From: Deltaproteobacteria bacterium 13_1_40CM_4_68_19
GTDB taxonomy: Bacteria > Myxococcota > Myxococcia > Myxococcales > 40CM-4-68-19
Length of the DNA: 36,958 nt
Assembly: GCA_001918155.1 (NCBI GenBank)
Contig: MNFJ01000015.1
Coordinates: forward strand, 1 to 36,958
Direction: 5' to 3'
Under the pieces are notes generated by a model. That model saw nothing but the letters and a program-made list of their open reading frames with translations, was not told the origin of the DNA and did no database searches. Shown piece after piece: positions 26,295 to 36,401 of this stretch. The translations under genes and the position numbers were made by a program. Numbering within the stretch: position 1 is the first letter of the stretch; each line of letters starts with the position of its first letter.

Positions 26295-27241
26295 AGGATG
26301 GCTTCCAGCGCCCTGTCGAGCACGTCGGCGCCGCTGAGGATGCGCACGTCGATGCGCACGGCGGCGACGCCTGCGGGATCGGCGATCCGGACCAGGTCCT
26401 TCTCGGTGGTGACGAGCAGCGCCCCCGCCGCGAGACGATGAAGCTGCGCGAGCTCGCGCGCGGTGAAGAGATGGTGATCGCGGAACCAGCGCGCGCCGGC
26501 GATCTCGCCGCCGAGCGCGCGCACCGTCCTGGCGAAGCCGTCCGGACGTGCGATTCCCGCGAAGAGGAACACTCGCTTGCCCCGCAGCTCGGCATTGGCG
26601 TCGTAGGCGCTCTCGACGGCGGGAAATGCGCGCAGCTCGGCGGTGCGCGGATCGCGCGGCAGCTCGCAGCGAGTCCACCAGACCAGGCCGTGGCGCACGC
26701 GGCGCAGCGCCGCCACCGGTTCGCGCAGGGGCCCCGCCGGAAGGAGGCGTCCGTTCCCGAAGGGGTTGGACGCATCGGCGACGATGATGTCCAGGTCCCG
26801 GGCGAGGCCGTAATGCTGTAGCCCGTCGTCGAGCAGCAGCACATCGGCGCCGCGCTGGATGGCGAGCTGCGCGAGCGCCGACCTTCGCGGTCCGACGAAG
26901 ACCTTGCATCCGCGGCGCGCGAGCAGGAGCGGCTCGTCGCCGGCGGCTTCGACGATCGCCTCCGGGCCGACTTCGAGCGGCTCGCGCGAGCGCCGTCCGA
27001 AGCCGCGGCTGAGCACCGCCGGCTTGCGGCCTCGAGCAGCGAGGCGCTGCGCGAGGTGAAGCGTCACCGGCGTCTTGCCCGCTCCGCCGACGGTGAGATT
27101 GCCGATCGAGATCACCGGCACGCGCACTTTGAGCGGCCGGGACGCGGCCCGATGGAGCGCCGCTCCAGCCGCATACAGCGGAGTCAGCGCCCGCAGCGGG
27201 ACCGACCATGCCGGAGGATCCGGATGCCACCAGAAGTTCAC
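26291..27241 (-). CDS. lpxK: tetraacyldisaccharide 4'-kinase
   Basis: 316-residue P-loop kinase that phosphorylates the 4' position of the lipid A disaccharide. Walker A VGGAGKT (51-57) follows the family strand VPVISIGNL. DDGLQHYGLARDLDIIVAD, LLPAGPLREP and LVTTEKDLVRI are LpxK hallmarks. A short hydrophobic N-terminal helix (about 15-32) should sit in the inner membrane. The GTG at 27241 overlaps the waaA stop (GTGA), excluding the longer frame upstream. Confidence 0.96.
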   Translation of the reverse strand: MNFWWHPDPPAWSVPLRALTPLYAAGAALHRAASRPLKVRVPVISIGNLTVGGAGKTPVTLHLAQRLAARGRKPAVLSRGFGRRSREPLEVGPEAIVEAAGDEPLLLARRGCKVFVGPRRSALAQLAIQRGADVLLLDDGLQHYGLARDLDIIVADASNPFGNGRLLPAGPLREPVAALRRVRHGLVWWTRCELPRDPRTAELRAFPAVESAYDANAELRGKRVFLFAGIARPDGFARTVRALGGEIAGARWFRDHHLFTARELAQLHRLAAGALLVTTEKDLVRIADPAGVAAVRIDVRILSGADVLDRALEAIL

Positions 27242-28497
27242 GGCAGCAGCTCCGCGATCAACCGGGCATCGCGCGCCGATGCGCCGCGCACGGAAGAGAC
27301 TGCCTCGCGCGCCAGCTCCCCGAGCTTCCGGATCTCCTCCGGGCGCGCCAGCAGATCGCGCATCAGCCGCAGCAGCGCGAGCGGATCCTTGACTTGAAGA
27401 CCGCCCCGCCCGACCAGCACCTGCACGCTGTCCTGGAAGTTCTCCATGCGTGGCCCGAACAGGACCGGCTTTCCGCACGCCGCCGGCTCGAGGATGTTCT
27501 GCCCGCCGCGCCTTCCGAAGCTGCCGCCCACGAACACCACCGTCGCCAGCTGGTAGGCTCGCACCAGCTCTCCGATGGTGTCGAGGATGATGACCGGCTC
27601 CGCCCCGCCGGCCTGCGAGCGCAGGCGCGCGCGAAGACCCATCGAGCGCGAGAGGGCGAGGACCCGCTGCGCGCGCTCGATGTATCGCGGCGCGATCAGC
27701 AGGCGCAGATCGCCGTGCTCTCGCTGCAGGATGGAAAACGTCCGCAAGAGGCCGCTCTCCTCGCCTTCGTGCGTCGATCCGCAGACCCAGAGCCGCTCGC
27801 TGCCCAGCGCGAGGGCCCGGCGCAGCGAGGCGTCCTCCGCCGCCGGAACACTGACGGCGAGCGCGTCGAACTTGGTGTTTCCGGTGACATGCACGCGCTC
27901 CGGCGGCGCGCCGAGCAGCAGCGCGCGCTCGGCCTCGTCGTCGGCGCGCATCATCAGGACGTCGAACTTCTGCAAAAGATTTCCGGTGAGCCGGAATAGG
28001 AGCCGATAGCGCGGCACGTTGCGCGGGCGGAGGCGGCCGTTGGTCAGCGCGAGCTTGACCCCTGCCTGGGAAGCCGCCTCCACCAGCTGCGGCCAGAGCT
28101 CGGTGTACTCGAGCACGAGAACGTCCGGGCGGACGGCCGCGATCGCCCGCCGGCAGGCTCCGGGTAGATCGTAGGGAAGGAACGTCACCAGCTCGGCGAG
28201 CCCCTGAGGGGCGAGCCGCTGGCGCGCCATGGATGCGCCGGAGTCGGTGATCGCGGACACGATCACCCGCGCGTCGGGCCGCAGCGCCTTGAGCTCTTGG
28301 ACGATCGGCACCAGGCCGAGGACGTCACCCGCCGACGCGCCGTGCAGCCACACCCGCGGCCTGCCCTGCGCAACCGGGGCGGGTCGGTACAGGCCGAGCC
28401 GCAAACGGATGCCCTGTCGCACGCGCGGGTGCAGCAGCAAGAACGGCAGGATGAGCCAGAAGACGACGTATTCGATGGCGATCGCCGCCCAGGTCAA
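27238..28497 (-). CDS. waaA: 3-deoxy-D-manno-octulosonic acid transferase (TTG start)
   Basis: 419-residue GT30 enzyme transferring Kdo from CMP-Kdo to lipid IVA. An N-terminal membrane anchor (about 4-22) precedes two Rossmann-like domains. Family motifs include PRVWLHGASAGD (48-58), LEYTELWPQLV, TGNTKFDA and the donor loop GGQNILEPAACGKPVLFGP. Two family-conserved residues differ: the catalytic Glu of the usual HxxSxGE is Asp58, and GGHN is GGQN. The TTG at 28497 overlaps the upstream TGA (TTGA), the only start that keeps the anchor intact. Length equals typical WaaA (about 425). Confidence 0.94.
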   Translation of the reverse strand: MTWAAIAIEYVVFWLILPFLLLHPRVRQGIRLRLGLYRPAPVAQGRPRVWLHGASAGDVLGLVPIVQELKALRPDARVIVSAITDSGASMARQRLAPQGLAELVTFLPYDLPGACRRAIAAVRPDVLVLEYTELWPQLVEAASQAGVKLALTNGRLRPRNVPRYRLLFRLTGNLLQKFDVLMMRADDEAERALLLGAPPERVHVTGNTKFDALAVSVPAAEDASLRRALALGSERLWVCGSTHEGEESGLLRTFSILQREHGDLRLLIAPRYIERAQRVLALSRSMGLRARLRSQAGGAEPVIILDTIGELVRAYQLATVVFVGGSFGRRGGQNILEPAACGKPVLFGPRMENFQDSVQVLVGRGGLQVKDPLALLRLMRDLLARPEEIRKLGELAREAVSSVRGASARDARLIAELLP

Positions 28498-29276
28498 AAG
28501 CGGGTCCCCACGCACACGCCGGGCTCGAAGAGAAAGCGCGTCGCCGCGTTCGGACCCGGCTTCGTGGCCAGCTCGATCGCCGCCCCGGGGGAGAGCTGCA
28601 CCGGGCCGAGATCGAAGGCGGCGGCCGCGCCAAAGCCCGCCGACAGCACCGGGGACCACTGCAGGACGGCTTGCGACGTGGTGAGCCCGACGATCTTGTC
28701 GTGCCAGGCGCGGATCCAGTACGCGCGCAGGAACGGCGAGGCGGTGACGGCGAACAGCGGATTCACGCGGTAGGTGGCGATGACGGGCACCTCGATGCCG
28801 ATGGATCGGTAGGCCCAGACGTCCGTCTGCGACCGGCCGCTCGCCGAGCGCTCGATCCGCTGCTCGGCGCCGACCCCCACCACGCGGGCGCCGAGCTCGA
28901 CCGAGAGCCCCCCTTCCGGAGACCGCTCGTGCACCCGCAGCCGGGCGCCGAGCGCTGCGCCGGAGACCAGGGGCGCGAACGGCACCACCGGGTTGGTGAG
29001 CTTGAGCTGCGCCTCGAGCGTGAGCCGCGAGGCCGCCTGCCAGCGCACCGAGATGTCCGAGGCGACCCAGGTGGAGACGTCGTACTGCTCCGCTTCCGGA
29101 GGGGTCGCAGGCAGATCGTGCACATCGCTCGGTCCGGCGAGCACCCTGCCCGATTCGAGGGAAATGCTGGCGTGGATGTCGCCGGTTTCCAGGTCGCCCG
29201 CCGGCAGGAAGGTCCCCGCGCTCACCACCGGCAGCGCACATCCGCAGCAACAGAGCGCCACGAACGCCGCTCTCAC
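28494..29276 (-). CDS. outer-membrane-type protein of unknown function
   Basis: 260-residue exported protein. The signal sequence is short and has a Cys cluster (ALCCCGCAL), so it could be a lipoprotein or be cut later at VVSA. The mature part is made of alternating strands (DISVRWQAASRLTLEAQLKL, IGIEVPVIATYRVNPLFAV, LRAYWIRAWHDKIVGL) ending with FLFEPGVCVGTRF, whose terminal Phe is the usual signal for outer-membrane insertion. This suggests a beta-barrel. It lies inside the LPS run with overlaps on both sides (GTGA upstream, TTGA downstream), so a role in LPS or envelope biogenesis is plausible but unproven. Confidence 0.75.
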   Translation of the reverse strand: MRAAFVALCCCGCALPVVSAGTFLPAGDLETGDIHASISLESGRVLAGPSDVHDLPATPPEAEQYDVSTWVASDISVRWQAASRLTLEAQLKLTNPVVPFAPLVSGAALGARLRVHERSPEGGLSVELGARVVGVGAEQRIERSASGRSQTDVWAYRSIGIEVPVIATYRVNPLFAVTASPFLRAYWIRAWHDKIVGLTTSQAVLQWSPVLSAGFGAAAAFDLGPVQLSPGAAIELATKPGPNAATRFLFEPGVCVGTRF

Positions 29277-29914
29277 CCGGCGAGCCCCGGGAAGGTGTCC
29301 CGCACGCCGTCGAACATGAACTGCACCGCGAGGGCGCCGATGACGAGCCCGATCACGCGGTTCATCACGTTGAGGCCGGTGACGCCGAGGACGCGCGCGA
29401 TCCGGTCGGCCGCGACCAGCATCAGGTAGCTCGCGATGCAAGTGAGCGCGATGGAGAGGATCACCGGCACGGCGAACAGCTTGCGGCCGGCGCGTCCCAT
29501 CAGGGCGGTGACGGTGGCGATGGAGCCCGGGCCTGCCAGGAGCGGGATGGCGAGAGGAAAGATGGCCACGTCCTCCTTCTCGAAGCCCTCCTGGGTCTCT
29601 TCCGGCGTGACCCGCGTGCGCTGGGGCTGGGCGCGAAGCATCTCGATCGAGGTGAGCAGCAGCAGCACCCCACCGGCCACCTTGAACGCCCCGAGGGTGA
29701 CCCCGAACACCTTGAAGATGAGCGTGCCCGCCACCGCGAAGGTGGTGAGCACGAAGAACGCGGTGATCGACGCGCGCAGTGCCATGTCCCGCCGCTTCTG
29801 GGGGGAGTCGTCGCGCGTCATGGCGAGAAAGACGGGAATGGCACCCATCGGGTCGACGACGAAGAAGATGGCCGAGAGCGACAGCAGGCTGAAGCTGAGC
29901 CATTCCTTGATCAT
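29273..29914 (-). CDS. MarC-family integral membrane protein
   Basis: About 213 residues with six hydrophobic helices, matching the MarC family in length and order. Diagnostic parts are SAIFFVVDPMGAIPVFLAM at the N-terminus and AIPLLAGPGSIATVTALMG in the middle. The family was once linked to antibiotic resistance, but its function is not established. The start is uncertain: the ATG at 29914 fits the family, while in-frame ATG 29956 (with GGAAA 7 nt upstream) would add a 14-residue hydrophilic extension. It is the first gene of the coupled LPS run and is divergent from the PAS-GGDEF-EAL gene. Confidence 0.88.
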   Translation of the reverse strand: MIKEWLSFSLLSLSAIFFVVDPMGAIPVFLAMTRDDSPQKRRDMALRASITAFFVLTTFAVAGTLIFKVFGVTLGAFKVAGGVLLLLTSIEMLRAQPQRTRVTPEETQEGFEKEDVAIFPLAIPLLAGPGSIATVTALMGRAGRKLFAVPVILSIALTCIASYLMLVAADRIARVLGVTGLNVMNRVIGLVIGALAVQFMFDGVRDTFPGLAG

Positions 29915-29986
29915 CTGGAGCGCCGCCGGCTGTTCACCTTCAGCGGTGTGTACCATCCTTTGCTTTCCGACGCGCAGCGCCGCAGA

Positions 29987-30000
29987 TACCATTCCCAACG
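29987..30000 (+). promoter_or_regulatory. leaderless-type -10 box of the GGDEF-EAL gene
   Basis: TACCAT (29987-29992) is followed after 8 nt by the GTG at 30001 with no ribosome site, the same geometry as at 6070-6084. No clear -35. Confidence 0.45.
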
Positions 30001-32091
30001 GTGGAGGAAGCGACCTATCGGGAGCTGGTGGAGAACGCCAGCGACGTCATCTACGCCCACGATCTCGAGGGCCGGTTCACGTGGGTCAACCGGGCTTGCG
30101 AGCGCATCACCGGCTATACGCGGGACGAGACCCTGCGGCTGCGGATCTGGGACCTGGTCGCGCCCGAATATCGCGCCGCGATGGAGAAGGACCTCTCCGG
30201 CGAGATGCAGACGTTCGAAGTGGAAGTGGTGGCGAAGGACGGCCGGCGCATCCCGCTGGAGCTGAAGAGCCGGCTGGTCTATCGCGGGCACATGCCGATC
30301 GGCGTGCAGGGAATCGCGCGCGACATCAGCGAGCGCCGCCGGGCCGCCGAAGCGATGCGGGAGAGCGAGGAACGCTACGCGCTCGCCGCGCTGGGCAGCA
30401 ACGACGGGCTCTGGGACTGGGACCTGCGGGCCAACCGCATCTTCTTTTCCGCCCGCTGGAAGGAGCAGCTCGGGGCGAAGGACAGCGAGCTCACCGACGA
30501 CCCGGACGAATGGTTCGACCGCGTCCATCCCGACGATCGCGAGCGCTTGTTCGGGGACCTCTCGTTGCACCTGGAGGGGCGCACTCCGCACCTGGAGGTC
30601 GAGCACCGCGTGCGCCATCTCGACGGAAACTGGCGCTGGATGCTGGTGCGCGGTGCGGCGGTGCGGGACGCGGAAGGACGGGCGTACCGGCTGGCGGGAT
30701 CGCAGACCGACATCACCGCGCGCAAGCTCGCGGAGGAGAAGTTGCTGCACGACGCGCTGCACGACGGCCTCACCGGGCTGCCGAACCGCTCGCTGTTCAT
30801 GGACCGGCTCGAGCAGGCGCTGGCGTTCCAGCAGCGGCGCGCCGACTACCGCTTCGCAGTTCTCTTCCTCGACCTGGACCGCTTCAAGACCGTCAACGAG
30901 AGCCTCGGCCACACCATCGGCGACGTCCTCCTGGTGCAGGTCGCCCGTCGCCTGCGTGCGATCGCCCGCCCCGGCGACACCGTGGCGCGCCTCGGCGGCG
31001 ACGAGTTCGCCCTTCTCCTCGGCGACTTCATGGACCCGGACGAACCGGTGCGCACCGCCGGCCGCGTGCAGGAGGCGCTCGCCGCCCCTTACGATCTCGA
31101 CGGGACCGAAGTCTTCGTCACCGCGTCGATCGGATTGGCGGTGGGATCGCGCGCCTACACGCAGGCCGAGGAGCTGCTGCGGGACGCGGACACGGCCATG
31201 TACCATGCCAAGGACCTGGGCCGGGCCCGGCACGCAGTCTTCGACCCCGCGATGCACCTGCACGCGCGCGCCCGCCTCCAGCTGGACACGGACCTGCGGC
31301 GCGCGATCGAACGGGAAGAGCTGCGGCTGCGCTACCAGCCGGTGGTCTCGCTGCGCTCCGGCCAGATCGTCGGCTGCGAGGCGCTCGTCGTCTGGGAGCA
31401 CCCGACGCGCGGGACAATTCCGCCGGGCGACTTCATTTCCACCGCCGAGGAGACCGGCTTGATCGTCCCCATCGGCCGCTGGGCCCTCTCGCAGGCCTGC
31501 CAGGACGCGAAGGCATGGAACGACGCCCTCGCCCGCGGACCGGGGGTCTACGTGGCCGTGAACCTCTCCGCCAAGCAGCTCCTTCCGAGCGATCTGCTGG
31601 AGGACGTGCGCGGCGCCCTGGCGGCCAGCGGACTCGAGGCGCGCCGCCTGAAGCTGGAGTTGACGGAGAGCGTGATCATGGAGCAAGCGGGCCCCGCCGC
31701 GCTGCTCTTGACCCAGCTCAAGGCGCTCTCCGTCGGGCTGCTCCTCGACGACTTCGGCACCGGGTACTCCTCGCTCAGCTACCTGCACAACTTCCGGTTC
31801 GACACCCTGAAGATCGACCGCAGCTTCGTCGCCCGGCTGGAGCAGTCGGGCAAGGAAACGGAGATCGTCCGCACCATCGTGAGCCTCGCCCGCGCGCTGC
31901 AGATGGAGGTGGTGGCGGAAGGCGTGGAGAACGCCGCGCAGGCCCGACAGCTGCAGCTGCTGCAGGTCGACTCCGCGCAGGGTTACTGGTTCTCGCGAGC
32001 GCTGGACGCGAAGGGGTTTCTCGAGCTGGCGCAGGCGCGCAAGTCGTTCACGCTGCCGGCGCCGGAGCTTGCGCCGCAGGCGCATCACTGA
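30001..32091 (+). CDS. PAS-PAS-GGDEF-EAL c-di-GMP enzyme
   Basis: 696-residue cytosolic protein with two PAS domains (about 3-115 and 125-245), a GGDEF cyclase domain (about 250-420) and an EAL phosphodiesterase domain (about 435-685). GGDEF is intact at 332-336 with an I-site RPGD five residues before it. The EAL domain keeps Glu460 in EAL, the NLS Asn, ELTES, the metal-binding DDFGTG (583-588), LKIDRSFV and AEGVEN. The usual EALxRW is EALVVW. Both activities could therefore be active, with the PAS domains choosing between synthesis and breakdown. The start GTG is supported by the -10 box 8 nt upstream and by the first PAS domain beginning at once. Confidence 0.95.
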   Translation: MEEATYRELVENASDVIYAHDLEGRFTWVNRACERITGYTRDETLRLRIWDLVAPEYRAAMEKDLSGEMQTFEVEVVAKDGRRIPLELKSRLVYRGHMPIGVQGIARDISERRRAAEAMRESEERYALAALGSNDGLWDWDLRANRIFFSARWKEQLGAKDSELTDDPDEWFDRVHPDDRERLFGDLSLHLEGRTPHLEVEHRVRHLDGNWRWMLVRGAAVRDAEGRAYRLAGSQTDITARKLAEEKLLHDALHDGLTGLPNRSLFMDRLEQALAFQQRRADYRFAVLFLDLDRFKTVNESLGHTIGDVLLVQVARRLRAIARPGDTVARLGGDEFALLLGDFMDPDEPVRTAGRVQEALAAPYDLDGTEVFVTASIGLAVGSRAYTQAEELLRDADTAMYHAKDLGRARHAVFDPAMHLHARARLQLDTDLRRAIEREELRLRYQPVVSLRSGQIVGCEALVVWEHPTRGTIPPGDFISTAEETGLIVPIGRWALSQACQDAKAWNDALARGPGVYVAVNLSAKQLLPSDLLEDVRGALAASGLEARRLKLELTESVIMEQAGPAALLLTQLKALSVGLLLDDFGTGYSSLSYLHNFRFDTLKIDRSFVARLEQSGKETEIVRTIVSLARALQMEVVAEGVENAAQARQLQLLQVDSAQGYWFSRALDAKGFLELAQARKSFTLPAPELAPQAHH

Positions 32092-32105
32092 CGCAGGGTG
32101 GACCT

Positions 32106-32122
32106 CCTCCCGCCTCGGGGGG
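32106..32122 (+). terminator. possible terminator after the GGDEF-EAL gene
   Basis: CCTCCCG-CCT-CGGGGGG forms a 7-pair stem with one G-T pair, 14 nt after the stop codon. There is no T-tract; it might equally separate this gene from the exporter operon by stabilising an mRNA end. Confidence 0.3.
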
Positions 32123-32147
32123 CCGCTGTGGTAGACAGCGCGCCATC

Positions 32148-33388
32148 ATGGCCAGCCCTCCTCCGTCGCTCGCGGACGAGCTGAAAAGCCTCCGCATCGA
32201 CCGCGGTCCGGCAAGGCGATCGCTGCCCCGCTGGGTCCCGGTGGCGGCGGCGATCGCCCTGGCCGCGGTGCTGGCGCTGATCGGCTGGAGGGCGCTGGGC
32301 GGCCGCCTCTTCGCTCCCGAAGTGGACACGGCGACGGTCGCGCTGATCACGCCGGCGCAGGGCGCGCAGCTCCTGGTGGCGACGGGATACGTGGTGCCGC
32401 AGCGCAAGGCGAACATCTCGCCGCGCATCGGCGGGCGGGTGGCGAAGATCTTCGTCGAGGACGGCACGGTGGTGAAGGCCGGCCAGGTGATCGCGGTGCT
32501 GGAGGATGCGGACTACCGCGCCCAGGTCGCGCAGGCGCGGGCGGATTTGAAGGCGGCCCAGGCGCGCGAGACGCGCGCCCAAGTCGATCTGCAGGACGCG
32601 CAGCGGCAGTACAACCGCGAGCAAATCCTACAAGCCAACGGAGTGTCGACCCCGGCCGCGCTCGACACGGCCAGTGCGCGGCTGGGGACCGCGAAGGCGA
32701 CGCTGGCGGCTGCCGAGGCCGACGTCGCGGCGGGCCGGGCGCGGGTGGAAGTGGCGCGCGTCAACCTCGACAACTGCTACGTCCGCGCGCCGTTCTCCGG
32801 CCGCATCACGCAGAAGCTCACGGACATCGGGGAGATCGTCTTTGGCTTCACCAGCGCGGGCAACGCCGGGAACGGCGGCATCGCTTCGCTCGCCGACTTC
32901 GACAGCCTGCGGGTCGAGGCGGACGTTTCCGAGTCCCAGGTGGCGAAACTGGCCATCGGCACGCCGGCGGAGATCGTGCTGGACGCCTTCCCCGACCGGC
33001 GGTACCGGGGAAAGGTGGCGGAAGTCCGTCCGCGGGTCGATCGGGCGAAAGCGACGGTCACGGTGAAGGTGGCGTTCGTCGACGAGCCCAAGGACGTGTT
33101 GCCCGACATGGGATCGAAGGTGACGTTTCTCACCCGCCAACTCGACGAGGCTGCGCAGAAGTCGCCACCCACGCCGGCCGTGGCCCCGGACGCGGTGGTC
33201 GATCGCGGAGAAACCAAAGCCGTGTTCGTCGTACAGCAGAACGAGACCGTGAAGAGCGTCCCGGTGATCACGGGCCCGGCGCTCGGAAATCTCGTGACGC
33301 TCCGGGAGGGCCCCCCGCCCGGCACGCGCGTCGTGCGCTCACCGCCTCCACAGCTGAAGGACGGCATGCGAATCAAGGAGAAACAGTG

Positions 33389-33389
<1 letters not shown>
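32148..33389 (+). CDS. membrane-fusion (periplasmic adaptor) protein of an ABC exporter
   Basis: 413-residue HlyD/MacA-family adaptor. It has a cytosolic N-terminus of about 28 residues, one membrane helix (about 30-48), a lipoyl half-motif (PRIGGRVAKIFVEDGTVVKAGQ), a long Ala/Gln/Arg coiled-coil hairpin (about 125-205), the second lipoyl half (VRAPFSGRITQKLTDIGEIV) and a beta-barrel plus C-terminal domain. It would bridge the inner-membrane permease to an outer-membrane channel not encoded here. A TAGACA box lies 10 nt before the ATG. The stop overlaps the ATPase gene (TGATG). Confidence 0.92.
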
Positions 33390-34086
<697 letters not shown>

Positions 34087-34090
<4 letters not shown>

Positions 34091-35241
34091 CGCTCACCAA
34101 CCTCGCCGTCCGCAATGCATTCCTTCGCAACCCGACGCGCTCGGTGCTCACGGTTCTCGGGGTGATGGTCACCGCCGTTGCATTCCTCTTCCTGCGCACC
34201 ATTCTCACCGCCTGGTACGCGAGCAGCGAGGCCTCGGCGGCCGATCGCATAGTCACCCGCAACGCCATCTCTTTGACGCAGTCGCTGCCACTCTCGTACG
34301 GCAGCCGCATCGCGCAGGTGCCTGGGGTTACTCGGGTGACTTGGAGCAACTGGTTCGGCGGGATCTACAAGGACCGGCGGAACTTCTTCGCGCAGTTCGC
34401 CATCGATGCTCGCTCGGCGCTGGAGGTGTTCGACATCCGCTTCGTGCAGGGAAGCGAGGCGGACTTCCTCGGCGACCGCAACGCCTGCATCGTCGGCAAG
34501 GGGCTGGCGGAGAAGTTCGGCTGGCGCGTGGGCGACACCGTCCCGCTGTTCAGCGAGATCTATCCCGGCGACTGGAAGTTCCGCATCGCGGGGATCGTCG
34601 AGGGCACCGACGACGCCAGCATCGCAAACACAATGTACTTCCACTGGGCCCGCCTCAACGAAGGCCTGCCCGACCGGATCAAGGACACCGTCGGCGTGTT
34701 CACCTCGAAAGTGTCGAACGCGAACGACTCGCCTCGTGTGGTTCGGGACATCGACGCGCTCTTCGCCAACAGCGACGCGGAGACGCACACCGAGACGGAA
34801 AGAGCGTTCAGGCTACAGTTCGTCCGCGGGTCCTCGGCGATCCTCACCGCGCTGCAGATCGTCAGCGGCGTGATCCTCGTGATCATGGCGCTCATCCTGG
34901 GGAACGCGCTGGCCATGGGTCTGCGGGAGCGAACGGGTGAAGTGGGAGTGATGCGGGCGATCGGCTTTCTCCCCCGCCACGTCCGCGCCCTCGCGTTCGG
35001 CGAGGGCGCCATGCTCGGTGCGCTCGGCGGTGTGCTCGGGTGCCTGCTGGCGCGGCCGGTCCTGCACGCCGTGGGCAAGTTCGCGGCAAGCATCGGGTTT
35101 CTCTCCAATGTCTCGTACACGGTGACCACGGCGCTTGCGACCGCGGCGGTTGCCGCGATCATCGGGGCGGCGGCCAGCGCCCTTCCCGCCGTCCAAGCGG
35201 CGCGCATGGAGATCGTCAACGCGCTGCGGAGGCAGGAGTGA
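34087..35241 (+). CDS. FtsX/MacB-type permease 1
   Basis: 384-residue inner-membrane permease. One helix near the N-terminus (about 18-38) is followed by a large periplasmic MacB-PCD-type domain (about 45-255) and three C-terminal helices (about 262-290, 308-330, 345-372). The cytoplasmic loop [16 protein letters not shown] is the coupling segment that contacts the ATPase. The GTG at 34087 overlaps the ATPase stop and its own stop overlaps permease 2 (GTGA), so all exporter subunits are coupled. Confidence 0.92.
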
Positions 35242-36401
35242 TCCCCCTCTCCTACAACGTCCGTTCCATCCTGCGGCGTCGCTTCTCCGCGTTCGCGGCC
35301 GCTGGCGGCCTCGCCCTGGTGGTGTTCGTGTTTGCGGCGGTCCTCATGCTGGTACGAGGCGTGCAGGAGACGCTCAAGGCCACCGGCTCACCGCAGAACG
35401 CGATCATCCTGCGCAAGGGGAGCACCTCGGAACTGACGAGCTTCCTTCCGCGCGAGGCCGCGAAGACCTTCGCCGCCGATCCCTCGGTCGCCATCGAGGG
35501 TGGGCGGCAGGTGGCCTCTCCCGAGCTTTTCGTCATCTTCCAGCTCCAGCGCGTGGACGGAAGCGGGACCGCGAACGTCGGATTCCGCGGCGTGACGAAG
35601 GACGGATGGGAGCTCTTGCGCTCGAATACCGTCAAGGTCGTCGAGGGCCGGCTCCCGCAGTGGGCCACCAACGAGGTGATGCTCGGCAGATCTACTGTGG
35701 GCCGGTACAACGGGGCCCAGGTCGGGCAGTCGATCTCGATCGCACGTCGCCAGTGGCAAGTCGTGGGAATCTTCGACGCGGGGGGCAGCGGATTCGACAG
35801 CGAGATCTGGGGCGATGCCGACCCGATCGCCGACGCCGCCCGCCGCACGGGCTATTCCATCCTCACGGTGAAGCTCCGCAGCCCCTCAGAGTTCAGCTCG
35901 TTGCGCGCCACAGTGGACGCCGACCCGCGCTGGAACCTGGAGGCGAAGCGCGAGGATCGGTTCTACGAGGAGGCGGCGGGTCCGATGGCCACCTTCATCC
36001 AGGTGCTCGGCACGGCCATCGCCCTCTTCTTCGCCATCGGCGCGACGCTCGGCGCGAAGATCACCATGTACGCGCAGGTGGCGAACCGCGTCCGCGAGAT
36101 AGGAACGTTGCGGGCGATCGGGTTCCGGCGCCGGTCGGTGCTGGGAAGCTTCCTCACCGAGGGGCTGATCCTGGCGTTGCTCGGGTCGGTCGCAGGGTGC
36201 GTGCTGGCTTCGCTCCTCGGCGCGACGACGTTCACGACCACGAACTTCGGATCGTTCACCGAGATCAAGTTCAGGTTCCACTTCGAGCCGGCGATCGCGG
36301 TCAAGGCGACCATCTTCGCCGTCCTCATGGGCCTGCTCGGCGGCCTTCTGCCGGCTGTGCGCGCGGCGCGGCTGCCGATCGCGGAGGCGACGAAGGGATG
36401 A
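35238..36401 (+). CDS. FtsX/MacB-type permease 2
   Basis: 387-residue permease with the same layout as its neighbour: N-terminal helix (about 18-40), periplasmic domain (about 45-245), three C-terminal helices. The coupling loop is NRVREIGTLRAIGFRRRSV. The periplasmic domains of the two permeases look clearly different, so the exporter is probably a heterodimer with one ATPase dimer, as in LolCDE, rather than a MacB homodimer. The GTG at 35238 overlaps the upstream stop and the HD gene overlaps its own stop (ATGA). Confidence 0.92.
   Translation: MIPLSYNVRSILRRRFSAFAAAGGLALVVFVFAAVLMLVRGVQETLKATGSPQNAIILRKGSTSELTSFLPREAAKTFAADPSVAIEGGRQVASPELFVIFQLQRVDGSGTANVGFRGVTKDGWELLRSNTVKVVEGRLPQWATNEVMLGRSTVGRYNGAQVGQSISIARRQWQVVGIFDAGGSGFDSEIWGDADPIADAARRTGYSILTVKLRSPSEFSSLRATVDADPRWNLEAKREDRFYEEAAGPMATFIQVLGTAIALFFAIGATLGAKITMYAQVANRVREIGTLRAIGFRRRSVLGSFLTEGLILALLGSVAGCVLASLLGATTFTTTNFGSFTEIKFRFHFEPAIAVKATIFAVLMGLLGGLLPAVRAARLPIAEATKG

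Noticed and set aside
29436-32147. Upstream extension of the membrane-fusion protein frame
   Set aside because: The extension overlaps marC and the GGDEF-EAL gene. The MASPPPSLADEL start at 32148 gives a complete adaptor with one membrane helix.
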